Positions 26,274 through 34,011 of a DNA stretch of 55,017 nucleotides are shown here, piece after piece. The position numbers were made by a program, and so were the translations under genes. Under the pieces are notes generated by a model. The model had not been told where the DNA came from. It worked only from the letters and a program-made list of their open reading frames with translations, and did no database searches. Each line of letters starts with the position of its first letter. The stretch's first letter is position 1. Origin of the DNA: Alphaproteobacteria bacterium UBA6149 (GTDB lineage Bacteria > Pseudomonadota > Alphaproteobacteria > Rickettsiales > UBA998); assembly GCA_002423155.1 (NCBI GenBank), contig DIUV01000011.1, positions 1 to 55,017 of the forward strand. Reading direction: 5' to 3'.

Positions 26274-26303
26274 TTGTATGATTTTAGTTAATATTGTTAT
26301 AAT
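26274..26303 (+). promoter_or_regulatory. Candidate promoter of the TIGR04255 cassette
   Basis: TTGTAT (26274-26279) and TATAAT (26298-26303) are 18 nt apart, 40 nt before the first cassette gene. This is a good sigma-70-type match and lies inside the inserted segment. Confidence 0.55.
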
Positions 26304-26342
26304 TAGAGCTGTGAAAATATTTTAGATGTTTTGAGAAGTGTT

Positions 26343-27137
26343 ATGAAATTGAAAGAGTTCGATAGACCTCATTATGAAATTAATCCTATATTTGAGGTTA
26401 TTTGCCAGCTTAGATTTCACACCATTTTAAAAATATCTGAACCACCAGTGTCATTTCAGGATAAAATAAGAAATGAATATCCTGATTATAGGTTAGATCC
26501 TGTAGTTCCTGATGGTGTGTTTCCTATGTTTATTGGGGCTTCAGAAGTTCAACATAGGTTCGTTAGTGAAGATGGAGTTTGGCAGGTTTTGCTGGCTAAA
26601 GATAATATTTCTCTGACTAATTTTGGAGGATATACTAGTTTTGAAGATTTTAGTTGTCGTCTTGATGCAATATTGGATGCTTTTGACTCTGAATATAGTC
26701 CATCTGCATATTCTAGGATTGGTCTGCGTTATAGGAATTTAATTGCTAGAAGTGTGTTTCCTCAAATTAAATCTTTGGAATGGAAAAAATTAATACCAGA
26801 ATATATTGCTCCAGAATTACATGATGGTAATATTGGTGAAAGTAAAGTTTATGGATTTGAGAAAAAAATAATTCTTCAAGAAGATAATGAAAAGATTAAT
26901 GTGTTTCACGTTTTGCAGAAGATGTCTGGCGAGTTACACGGTACTGAATTTGAAGATGAATTGGCATATATAATAGACATAGATTCATATACGGAGGAAA
27001 AAATAAATGACCGTAACATTCTCAGAAACGCCGTACAATCATTCAAACAAAACATCCAAAATATCTTCAGATATAGTATATCCGATGAATTACACAGCGC
27101 CTTGGGACGAACCAACTCAAGGAAAGATAAAATCTAA
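26343..27137 (+). CDS. TIGR04255 family protein
   Basis: The 264-residue protein fits the uncharacterised TIGR04255 family: PHYEINPIFEVICQLRF at the start, HRFVSEDGVWQVLLAKDNISLTNF in the middle and YSRIGLRYRNLI. The function is unknown; members occur sporadically in bacterial genomes. Arginine is mostly encoded by AGA/AGG, unlike the CGT/CGC of neighbouring housekeeping genes, a sign of transfer. The last 131 nt overlap the next gene in another frame. I prefer the ATG at 26343 over an upstream TTG. It heads a three-gene accessory cassette. Confidence 0.8.
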   Translation: MKLKEFDRPHYEINPIFEVICQLRFHTILKISEPPVSFQDKIRNEYPDYRLDPVVPDGVFPMFIGASEVQHRFVSEDGVWQVLLAKDNISLTNFGGYTSFEDFSCRLDAILDAFDSEYSPSAYSRIGLRYRNLIARSVFPQIKSLEWKKLIPEYIAPELHDGNIGESKVYGFEKKIILQEDNEKINVFHVLQKMSGELHGTEFEDELAYIIDIDSYTEEKINDRNILRNAVQSFKQNIQNIFRYSISDELHSALGRTNSRKDKI

Positions 27138-27393
27138 AACAATCAGGGGAGAAATTACATCATCTATTTCTTTTTCTGTGGGTGGTAGAGGGCTTGATTT
27201 GTTTTATGCTGCTTGTAGAATTTGTGCGCTTGATAATGCTTCCGAAGCTGTAGAAGATGCATTAGATGAAATGGAAAAAATACTAAAATATTATGATAAA
27301 AAATCTCTTGATTATGCAATAAAATTTGTGCCATTGCCGCATAAAAATATTGAATTTGTAAATAAAATGAACTTTGTTTATGATTCTAAGTAA
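27007..27393 (+). CDS. Unknown cassette protein overlapping the TIGR04255 gene
   Basis: I do not recognise this 128-residue soluble protein. The middle reads ITSSISFSVGGRGLDLFYAACR, then an acidic helical stretch with EAVEDALDEMEKIL. It starts inside the TIGR04255 gene in the +1 frame. A clear GGAGG site (26994-26998) 8 nt before the ATG at 27007 supports that start, although an internal ATG at 27085 exists. Such a long overlap with a dedicated ribosome site suggests coupled production with the first cassette protein. Confidence 0.65.
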   Translation: MTVTFSETPYNHSNKTSKISSDIVYPMNYTAPWDEPTQGKIKSKTIRGEITSSISFSVGGRGLDLFYAACRICALDNASEAVEDALDEMEKILKYYDKKSLDYAIKFVPLPHKNIEFVNKMNFVYDSK

Positions 27394-27402
27394 GATTATT
27401 TT

Positions 27403-27982
27403 ATGTGTAATGATGGGGAACAATTTTTAGAGAATAGATCTAAATATATTATTACTAAAAATTCTGGTGCTTTTGCTCAGTGTGAAATTTTGTATCAGGT
27501 TTCTGTGCCGAGATTTAAGTTTGTTGGTGAAGATAGCAAGGTTGATGTCGAAACAAAAGTTTTGCCATTTTGTATGGTAATGTCACAAGATTGTGATCTT
27601 GAACGGGATTTTGAACAATATAAAAAGAATAAATCTAGTGTGCTGCGTCATATATTGTTGTGCGAATTGTTAGATTCAGAAGAAGAATTTCTGAGGGCTA
27701 TGAATAATTGTAAGCCAAGGGACTTACCTGCAAAACTTACCTCCAATCTAGCACCTAGATATGGATTTTTAGAAAAATCTACAGAAAATGCTCCCGAGCT
27801 TTTAGCCGATTTTCGACTTAATATATGGTATGCAGCCAGATTTTTTGTACCATCAGGTCGAAAATAATTTTTGCCAACGTATTGCGAAGTTAGATTCACC
27901 TTATAAAGAGCATTTTTCTCAACGGTTTTATTTTTATTTAAATAGAGTTGCATTGCCAGAACAATATAGCAGTGTTGAATAG
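27403..27982 (+). pseudogene. Third cassette gene, frameshifted at a T6 run
   Basis: The frame opening at 27403 has FCMVMSQDCDLERD, then ends early at 27867. Just after the TTTTTT run (27841-27846), the frame one base on continues LYHQVENNFCQRIAKLDSPYKEHFSQRF to a stop at 27980-27982. Dropping one T joins both parts into a single protein of about 192 residues. The LDSPYKEHFSQRF segment looks conserved and functional. It is thus a frameshifted gene or a sequencing error. The stop overlaps the right direct repeat by one base, so the gene ends exactly at the cassette border. Confidence 0.7.
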
Positions 27983-28006
27983 GAGATTAAGAATTGTCAC
28001 GTATAA
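27982..28006 (+). repeat. Right direct repeat flanking the TIGR04255 cassette
   Basis: This second copy of the sequence at 26241-26264 contains the ribosome site (GGAG) and TTG start codon of dat. The pair brackets about 1.7 kb of inserted DNA. Confidence 0.8.
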
Positions 28007-28887
28007 ATTATGTTAATGGGCGTTATGTGCCGCAATCGCAGGCGGTAGTTTCTATTTGGGATAGAGGGTATCAGCTGGCGGATGGGGTTTATGAAGTGGT
28101 GGCGTTTTTTAATCGCCGTTTTGTGGATGAGGATTTGCATTTACAGCGTTTACAGCGTTCGCTTAGCGTATTGGCGATGGATATGCCTATGGAAGAACGT
28201 GCCTTGCGCTTGGTAATGCGTGAATTATTGCGGCGTAATACGCTGGAAGAGGGAAATTTATATTTACAAGTTACGCGTGGTATAGCGCGGCGTAATGGGG
28301 ATGCTGGGGTAGAATATCGCGATCATCCTTTTCCTGCTGGGGTTACTCCGAGTTTAAGCATGGCGATTATGCGGGCGAAATTACCTTCGGATAAGGATTT
28401 ATCTTTGGGGGTTCCCGTGGTCTGTGCACCGGATATTCGCTGGGGACATTGTGATGTTAAATCAATCGCTTTATTGCCAAATTTGTTAGCCAAGCAATAT
28501 GGGGTAGAAAAATCCGCGAAGGAAACTTTTCTGGTCAATGCGCAAGGATTCGTCACGGAAGGTTCTAGTTCCAATGCTTATATTGTCGATGCCAACGGAG
28601 TTTTGCGCACCCATCCTGCGGATAATCATATTTTGAACGGGATTCGCCGGGTGAATATTTTGCGCATTGCGCGCGAATTAGGAATGAAGGTGGAAGAACG
28701 CGCCTTTACAGTGGAAGAGGCTTTAGCAGCGCGTGAGGTTTTCCTCTCTAGCGCGAGTACCCATGTTTTGCCTGTTTCCAGCATTGATGGCAAGCAAATT
28801 GCCGATGGAAAAGCGGGGGAAATGTCTGGTAAATTATTAAAAATATTTAGAGAACATATTAGTAAACAGACAAATAAAATATGGTAG
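27994..28887 (+). CDS. dat: D-amino-acid transaminase (class IV, PLP)
   Basis: This PLP enzyme transfers amino groups between D-amino acids and 2-oxo acids, giving D-Ala/D-Glu for peptidoglycan. The 297-residue class IV protein has VNGRYVPQSQAVVSIWDRGYQLADGVYEV, the PLP-lysine region CDVKSIALLPN and EGSSSNAYIV. The start is TTG, set by AGGAG 8 nt upstream. Branched-chain aminotransferase is the alternative. The next gene overlaps its end by 7 nt. Confidence 0.85.
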   Translation: MSRINYVNGRYVPQSQAVVSIWDRGYQLADGVYEVVAFFNRRFVDEDLHLQRLQRSLSVLAMDMPMEERALRLVMRELLRRNTLEEGNLYLQVTRGIARRNGDAGVEYRDHPFPAGVTPSLSMAIMRAKLPSDKDLSLGVPVVCAPDIRWGHCDVKSIALLPNLLAKQYGVEKSAKETFLVNAQGFVTEGSSSNAYIVDANGVLRTHPADNHILNGIRRVNILRIARELGMKVEERAFTVEEALAAREVFLSSASTHVLPVSSIDGKQIADGKAGEMSGKLLKIFREHISKQTNKIW

Positions 28888-29540
28888 ATGGGGCAGATAT
28901 GGTAACCAGCACAAAAATCAATCCACAGGCAGTATTGTTTGATTGGGATAATACCTTGGTGAATACTTGGCCAGTTATCCACCGCGCCTTGCATGATACT
29001 TTTGTAGAATATGAAAAACAGCCTTGGAGCTTAGAGCAGGTGCAACAGCGTGTTTCGCGCTCCATGCGTGATTCTTTCCCCGAACTTTTTGGGGATGATT
29101 GGCAACGCGCAGGCGAGATTTATCAAGCAAATTACCGCGAATTTTCTAATGCGATGTTGCAACCATTGGCAGGCGCCGAGGCTGTATTGCAAAAATTATT
29201 AGCAAATGGTGTGTTTGTCGCGGTGGTTAGTAATAAATTAGGCAATACATTACGGCGTGAAGTGGAATATTTGGGCTGGGGGAAATATTTTTCTGCTGTG
29301 GTAGGCTCACTAGATGCTGCGCGAGATAAACCGCATGCGGATCCAGCAGAAATGGCGTTGGCGGATTATAAAGGCGAGCGCATAAAAGAAAAAATCTGGC
29401 TGGTGGGCGATAGTGTGGTGGATTTGCAATGCGCTCATGCTTGCGAGATTATGCCAATTTTATATGGCGATGATTATGTGGGGGAGGTGGCTTATGCCCG
29501 TAAATTTTCTTCACATGCGGAGTTGTTATTGGTGGTGTAA
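28881..29540 (+). CDS. HAD-family phosphatase (phosphoglycolate phosphatase-like)
   Basis: The 219-residue HAD hydrolase has the nucleophile motif FDWDNTLVNTW, motif II VVSNK, the lysine in RDKPHADP and motif IV VGDSVVDLQCA. A helical cap domain lies between motifs I and II, as in Gph-like enzymes. The substrate is unknown. It overlaps dat by 7 nt and precedes the cyclo-ligase, so the three form an operon. Confidence 0.85.
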   Translation: MVDGADMVTSTKINPQAVLFDWDNTLVNTWPVIHRALHDTFVEYEKQPWSLEQVQQRVSRSMRDSFPELFGDDWQRAGEIYQANYREFSNAMLQPLAGAEAVLQKLLANGVFVAVVSNKLGNTLRREVEYLGWGKYFSAVVGSLDAARDKPHADPAEMALADYKGERIKEKIWLVGDSVVDLQCAHACEIMPILYGDDYVGEVAYARKFSSHAELLLVV

Positions 29541-29555
29541 ATGGGGTAAAGTTTT

Positions 29556-30188
29556 TTGGACGATTTTTCTTTTCATTGTGAAGATATTTCCCTCACCCCA
29601 CCCTCTCCCAGTGGGAGAGGGCTTGATAAGGGAGCTATTCGGGCGGATATGTTGGCGCGGCGGCAGGAATTGTCGGCTGATTATATGGATTACGCCGCTT
29701 TACGGCTGATTGATAATTTCCCTAAATTTATTACTCCCGATGCGTTGGCAGGTTATTATCCCACTCGGAATGAAATTAATCCTTTGCCCTTAATGGACGC
29801 TTTGCCAGCGCAAGGTTTTTTGCCGCGTATGTTGGAAAATGGACAGTTGGAGTTTTTGCCTTGGCAGGCAGGAGATGAGTTATTGGCTGGGAAATATGGT
29901 ATTTTGCAGCCCAGATTGATAGGCGATGCGGATTTTTGGTCTTATGAAAAACCAGTAATTCTGCTTCCGTTATTAGCCTTTGATGCGCAGGGAAATCGTC
30001 TAGGTTATGGTGCAGGTTTTTATGACAAAACTTTAGCCAAATTGCCTAATTATGTGCAAAGCAAGCTTTTGCGCATTGGTTTAGCTTATGATTTTCAGCA
30101 AGTAGAGATAGTGCCAACCGCACCGCATGATGTGGCTTTGGATGGGGTGGTTACTGAATCACGGTTTTTAAATTTTTCTAGCTGCTAA
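29556..30188 (+). CDS. 5-formyltetrahydrofolate cyclo-ligase
   Basis: The enzyme turns 5-formyl-THF into 5,10-methenyl-THF using ATP. The domain begins at KGAIRADMLARRQELS and contains YYPTRNEINP, LLPLLAFDAQGNRLGYGAGFYDKTL and the C-terminal HDVALDGVVTE. The first 25 residues (with ISLTPPSPSGRGLDKG) are encoded by an intergenic repeat arm (29590-29621), not by family sequence. The only start giving the full domain is TTG at 29556; an ATG at 29649 would cut the first conserved helix. Convergent overlap with the next gene is 4 nt. Confidence 0.88.
   Translation: MDDFSFHCEDISLTPPSPSGRGLDKGAIRADMLARRQELSADYMDYAALRLIDNFPKFITPDALAGYYPTRNEINPLPLMDALPAQGFLPRMLENGQLEFLPWQAGDELLAGKYGILQPRLIGDADFWSYEKPVILLPLLAFDAQGNRLGYGAGFYDKTLAKLPNYVQSKLLRIGLAYDFQQVEIVPTAPHDVALDGVVTESRFLNFSSC
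29590..29621. repeat. CCCTCTCCC repeat arm inside the cyclo-ligase reading frame
   Basis: CCCTCACCCCACCCTCTCCC followed by AGT and GGGAGAGGG is the same palindrome that ends the elements at 2790-2942 and 42193-42346. Only one arm is present. Confidence 0.8.
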
Positions 30189-30799
30189 CTTCTAACTTTA
30201 CCCATAGCAGCTAGACCAGTTCCAGCTACTATGCGGTCTTTTTGGGGAGTTGACAGGGGAGTCAAACCAGATTCATTCTGGTTGATTTCTTCCGCTTTTT
30301 TATAACCTGAAGATTGCATATTTTTTGCCTCAAAAGCCATTAACTCTATCGCGTGGTCAGAAAATTTGGGTACGGATATATGGTTTCCTTTAGCTTTAGG
30401 AGTTTCCAAAAGCATAATCTGTTCGGTTATGCGAACGGCAGTGTCTTGGTCTAAGCCTGCTTTTTCTAATTTTTGTTCTACTTGGGTATGTTTTGCGATG
30501 TCTGACATAGTCTCGCCAGCTTGGATTGCGATGTTCTCGTGGGGAAGGGTTATTTCATGCGCTTGCGTAGCAGGGGTTGTACGCGTGGTAGTAGGTAGGG
30601 ATATTTGGGGATGTGCAGCATCTGATTTTAATAAAGATTGTTCAGTTGTAACAGCAGTATCTGATTCTATTTTTATTTCTGGTCGGTGATGTTTTGCTAG
30701 TAGCTCTGCTAAACTAGCATCGGTTATTTTTGAACCTTGCTCAACTAAATAAGCGTCTAATTCTTGTAATTTTTGTAAAAAATTCATTTTTTTATCCAT
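30185..30799 (-). CDS. Hypothetical soluble protein
   Basis: I do not recognise this protein of about 204 residues. It has no signal peptide or membrane helix. A Thr/Pro-rich middle (LPTTTRTTPATQ) is followed by IAIQAGETMSDIAKHT, faintly like a LysM start, and a helical C-terminal half. The open frame reaches 30814, inside a transposable-element-like repeat, so I set the start at the ATG at 30799, which touches the 9-bp target duplication. No ribosome site is visible. The insertion may have separated the gene from its promoter. Confidence 0.55.
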   Translation of the reverse strand: MDKKMNFLQKLQELDAYLVEQGSKITDASLAELLAKHHRPEIKIESDTAVTTEQSLLKSDAAHPQISLPTTTRTTPATQAHEITLPHENIAIQAGETMSDIAKHTQVEQKLEKAGLDQDTAVRITEQIMLLETPKAKGNHISVPKFSDHAIELMAFEAKNMQSSGYKKAEEINQNESGLTPLSTPQKDRIVAGTGLAAMGKVRS

Positions 30800-30808
30800 T
30801 TGTTGTAT

Positions 30809-31002
30809 CAGCAATTCTAAAACTAATTTTTATCCGCCAAAATATCCGTCGTCATGCCGCTGGAGAGTGGCATCCATGCTCATCCGTTGAAGAAAATTCT
30901 ACATAAATTTAAGAATTCGTCATTGAAGAGAGGCATGGATATCAGCCTGCGCTGGTATGACGCTGATATTTTAGCGGATAAAAATTAGTTTTAGAATTGC
31001 TG
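30809..31002. mobile_element. 194-bp MITE with 9-bp target duplication
   Basis: Inverted ends of about 38 bp start with CAGCAATTCTAAAACTAATT. Inside sits the ATCCGTCGTCATGCCGC palindrome. Exact direct repeats TTGTTGTAT flank it at 30800-30808 and 31003-31011, as expected from transposition. It carries no gene. Confidence 0.85.
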
Positions 31003-31083
31003 TTGTTGTATGGACTATTTTATACGCTCTTAATGTTACAGAATTATTACAAGTTAAGATAATTTTAATGATTTGCTGTTTTT

Positions 31084-31125
31084 AAAATAAAAGACTCCGT
31101 TCATCTTGTCGATGAAACGGAGTCT
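31084..31125 (-). terminator. Rho-independent terminator
   Basis: Read on the minus strand, AGACTCCGTT pairs with AACGGAGTCT (31092-31125) and is followed by TTTTATTTT. It lies just after the stop of the membrane protein gene at 31133. Confidence 0.85.
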
Positions 31126-31132
31126 GTAGCTT

Positions 31133-31651
31133 CTAGGAGCGACCGTACAAATCATGCCACTCAAGAGTGGCTAATTCTAGTAAGGCTTTTTTTTCATCGG
31201 TGTTCAAGTCTTCCAACTTGATCACTGAACTTATTTCGCACTCCCTTATCAAAAATTCAAACGCCTCTTTCGGGTCGGTAAATTTTTTGGGAACAGGAGT
31301 AAAAACAGATACTCCTGTTTGATGCGGATGGAACAATGCGTTCCATAACATCCTTACCTCTAATAAAGCAAGTGCTTTTTGGTCACGCTTTGTTTTCTCT
31401 GGTCTGAAACAATGTTTTTTTTCATTGTGGTATGTTTCTACAAATTCTAGTTGGTAAAACCCGAATTTGTCCATATTCAGCTGTTCAAATCCAGCAACTA
31501 TTGGTGCTCTTGTGAGCATGAATATTAACAAAACCAGAACCACAATAATCGCAATAGGCACCTCCCAACTTAAGTTGGGCATATAATGCACCTTCGCAAT
31601 TGTGAAGAGTGATCCCATTATGATGATTTGTATGATTCTATTTTTAAACAT
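31133..31651 (-). CDS. Hypothetical two-helix membrane protein
   Basis: This is an unrecognised protein of 172 residues. Two membrane helices lie near the start (RIIQIIIMGSLFTIAKV and VPIAIIVVLVLLIFMLT). A charged cytosolic part of about 120 residues with HNEKKHCFRPEKTKRDQK follows. The ATG at 31651 has a GGAGAAAG site; the open frame reaches 31711. It is a single gene with its own strong terminator. Confidence 0.7.
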   Translation of the reverse strand: MFKNRIIQIIIMGSLFTIAKVHYMPNLSWEVPIAIIVVLVLLIFMLTRAPIVAGFEQLNMDKFGFYQLEFVETYHNEKKHCFRPEKTKRDQKALALLEVRMLWNALFHPHQTGVSVFTPVPKKFTDPKEAFEFLIRECEISSVIKLEDLNTDEKKALLELATLEWHDLYGRS

Positions 31652-31840
31652 TTTCTTTCTCCAATAGAAGGCATCTGCCTTCTGTAAATAAAATAAAAAA
31701 GCTCCATGCAACTAAATCCATGCGCTAATGTTTTTTGCTTAGATTTTTATATCTTAGGACAAAAAACGATTAACCTTTTTAGATTACCTCCTGTTTGTTA
31801 CAATTTTATGACAATAATTATTCCATTTTGTATAAAATTC

Positions 31841-31870
31841 TTATTGCATTATTTATCCATATTGTATAAA
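31841..31870 (+). promoter_or_regulatory. Candidate promoter of the small gene pair
   Basis: TTATTG (31841-31846) and TATAAA (31865-31870) are 18 nt apart, about 60 nt before the gene at 31930. The rest of the 278-bp gap 31652-31929 is AT-rich with no gene. Confidence 0.35.
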
Positions 31871-31929
31871 GTGCCCCCTACTTAATAAAATAATTGAGAA
31901 AATATTTGTTTCACAAAAGAGGGGTTTTT

Positions 31930-32199
31930 ATGGAATTTGGGCGTGATTATTTAGATAATGCAAAAACTCGTTATAACGTATTGGATAATTTAATGGCAGA
32001 GGCACGTAAATTACAAAAGATGTTTGTGGCAGATATTTCTGAGTTGTTAGATGATGGTAGCCACGAAATTGATTGTGCACTCGCCGACTTACAAGACACG
32101 CTTGACGATGCAATAACTGATTTAAAAATAGCCATTAATCGTAGTGCCGAGGAAGTACTGCACGAGGCAGAATATGTGGCACATGGTGGGCGGTTTTAA
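31930..32199 (+). CDS. Hypothetical small helical protein
   Basis: An 89-residue protein, predicted to be almost all helix, with heptad-like stretches (ADLQDTLDDAITDLKIAINRSAEEVLHEAEYV). There is no membrane helix. A GAGGGG site lies 6 nt before the ATG at 31930, which I prefer over the upstream start at 31894. A second small gene follows 4 nt later. The function is unknown. Confidence 0.6.
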   Translation: MEFGRDYLDNAKTRYNVLDNLMAEARKLQKMFVADISELLDDGSHEIDCALADLQDTLDDAITDLKIAINRSAEEVLHEAEYVAHGGRF

Positions 32200-32203
32200 A
32201 CTT

Positions 32204-32338
32204 ATGAAAGAGGAACTTGAAGCAATTTTGTTGAAATTAATCCTAGCACCTGCAATCAACCAAAAGACTAAGCAGGATTTATGCACTGCCTGGGTTAAAT
32301 TACAACGTCGGGAGTATTTTCAGCGCAGATTAGGCTAG
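32204..32338 (+). CDS. Hypothetical 44-residue protein truncated by an element
   Basis: MKEELEAILLKLILAPAINQ followed by a basic tail ending QRRLG. It starts 4 nt after the previous gene. Its stop codon TAG comes from the first bases of the repeat element starting at 32335. Without the insertions the frame would read two residues further into GCTTTTTAA (AF then stop), so the element clipped the end slightly. Confidence 0.5.
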   Translation: MKEELEAILLKLILAPAINQKTKQDLCTAWVKLQRREYFQRRLG

Positions 32339-32531
32339 GGAAAAATCATAAATAGTTAATTTTGTTGTTTTTGCTAAATTATCCATCGTCATACCGTCGC
32401 AGGACGGTATCCATGCCTATCAACAAGCTGAAAAGCTAATGGTTTGGCATGGATGCCGCTTTACGTGCTGCATGACAAAGGAGATAAATTTAGTAAAAAC
32501 AACAAAATTAACTATTTATGATTTTGCCCTA
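32335..32531. mobile_element. 197-bp MITE, copy A of a tandem pair
   Basis: The ends TAGGGAAAAATCATAAATAG and its near-perfect reverse complement (about 45 bp each) surround the ATCCATCGTC palindrome. CAGATTAGG lies directly before (32326-32334) and after (32532-32540) it. It has no gene. Confidence 0.85.
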
Positions 32532-32540
32532 CAGATTAGG

Positions 32541-32735
32541 CAGGGCGATTTCACCAATCGTTAATTTTGTCTTTTTGTAATAAAACTCTCCGTCGTCATG
32601 CCGCTGAAGAGCGGCATCCATGCCAAACCATTGGCTTATACGCTAGTTGATAGGCATGGATACCGCTCTTCAGCGGTATGACAAGAGATATTTTAGTGAA
32701 AAAATGTCAAATTAACGATTGGTAAAATCGCCCTG
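32541..32735. mobile_element. 195-bp MITE, copy B of a tandem pair
   Basis: The ends CAGGGCGATTTCACCAATCG and CGATTGGTAAAATCGCCCTG are inverted, with a CCGTCGTCATGCCGC palindrome inside. The same 9 bp, CAGATTAGG, lies at 32532-32540 and 32736-32744. Elements A and B therefore used the same target in succession. Confidence 0.85.
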
Positions 32736-32739
32736 CAGA

Positions 32740-34011
32740 TTAGGCGCTTTTTAACACATTCACAAATCCACTAACTTCTTCATCCAGAGTATGTGAATGT
32801 TTATTGAGAATTGCGCAAGCTTGCAGCATTAATTTAGCCGATTCGCCAGTTTTTTGGGCTGCTTCAGAAACAGATTCTACATTGGCGGCGGCTTTGTTAG
32901 TATGGATTGCGGATTCCTCAATATTATGGGCGATTTTGCGAGTGGACAGGTCTTGTTCGGCAATAGATTTTGATAATTCGACAGATATTATATTTATTTC
33001 ATTAATAGTTTGGGTGATTTCTTTGATAGAGGCAACCGCAGAATTGGTTTCGCTCACCAAGCTGGAGATTACGCTATAAATATCTTCCGTCGCACGTGCG
33101 GTTTCGGTGGCAAGGTTTTTAACTTCGCCAGCGACCACCACGAAACCTTTACCCATTTCGCCAGCACGCACAGCTTCGATAGTAGCATTGAGGGCTAATA
33201 GATTGATTTGCTCGGTTATTTCGCTAATCATATCCACCACGGCACTTACCCGAGTAGTGCCTTCGGAGAGACTTAATATTACTGCATTAGCATGTTCGGC
33301 ACGCTTTACTGCCTCCTTGGTCATGGTGGAGGAGCGACTCACTTGACTACTGATTTGTTCAATAGAATTAGCTAGCCCACGTGCAGTTTCAGAAACAGCA
33401 TTTACGTTGGCGGAGGCTTTGCTGGATTCTTCCTGTAACTCATTGAGAAGATTAATTTTTGAGTCGGCAAAGCTAACCATAGCATTGGAAGTTACTTCCA
33501 TAGCCCCAGCGGATTCATTTACTAACCCAACAATTTTACTAACTTTATGATCAAATTCACGACTTAAATTATTAAGTAAATTTTTGCGCGCTAAGTCATT
33601 ATATTCTTTTAATTCTTTTTGTTCTTTTTCTAATTCTTGAACATGCATTACTTCGTCTTTAAATATTTTTACTTTGCGTGCCAAACTACCCATTTGGTTT
33701 TTTAAATCAGTATAGGGAACTTCCAAACGGTAGCGACCTTCGCTATAGTCACGCATTAGCTCGGTTAGGGTGATGAGCGGTTTGATTACTTGTTTACGGA
33801 TTGCGTACCAAGCTAATATATTGATAGGTATAACGACAATTAATTGGCAAATTAAATCATTAAATAAATGCTGACTAGCCGCTTCTCCTTGAATTGATAC
33901 ATTATCTAAGTAACTTTTGCTTGCGAAAAAAATCCCCACCCCAGAAATTAAAAACGATTCAATCTGTAGTCTGGTGGCTAGACTATTAAAAAAACGTCCG
34001 ATTTTTTCCAT
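32740..34011 (-). CDS. Methyl-accepting chemotaxis protein without a large sensor domain
   Basis: The 423-residue protein has one or two N-terminal membrane segments (about FLISGVGIFFASK and LICQLIVVIPINILAWYAI), a HAMP domain and a short signalling domain with the tip ISEITEQINLLALNATIEAVRAGEMGKG. The periplasmic loop is only about 25 residues, so it may sense membrane state or work with a partner. There is no pentapeptide tail. I chose the ATG at 34011 over upstream TTG/GTG. The stop codon lies inside the target duplication of the MITE pair. Confidence 0.88.
   Translation of the reverse strand: MEKIGRFFNSLATRLQIESFLISGVGIFFASKSYLDNVSIQGEAASQHLFNDLICQLIVVIPINILAWYAIRKQVIKPLITLTELMRDYSEGRYRLEVPYTDLKNQMGSLARKVKIFKDEVMHVQELEKEQKELKEYNDLARKNLLNNLSREFDHKVSKIVGLVNESAGAMEVTSNAMVSFADSKINLLNELQEESSKASANVNAVSETARGLANSIEQISSQVSRSSTMTKEAVKRAEHANAVILSLSEGTTRVSAVVDMISEITEQINLLALNATIEAVRAGEMGKGFVVVAGEVKNLATETARATEDIYSVISSLVSETNSAVASIKEITQTINEINIISVELSKSIAEQDLSTRKIAHNIEESAIHTNKAAANVESVSEAAQKTGESAKLMLQACAILNKHSHTLDEEVSGFVNVLKSA

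Noticed and set aside
30185..30799. LysM domain in the hypothetical protein
   Set aside because: Only the short stretch AGETMSDIAKHT is suggestive; the rest does not fit and there is no export signal.
32335..32735. CRISPR array from repeated palindromes
   Set aside because: The units are about 195 bp with different ends and no short regular repeat/spacer pattern; no cas genes are present.
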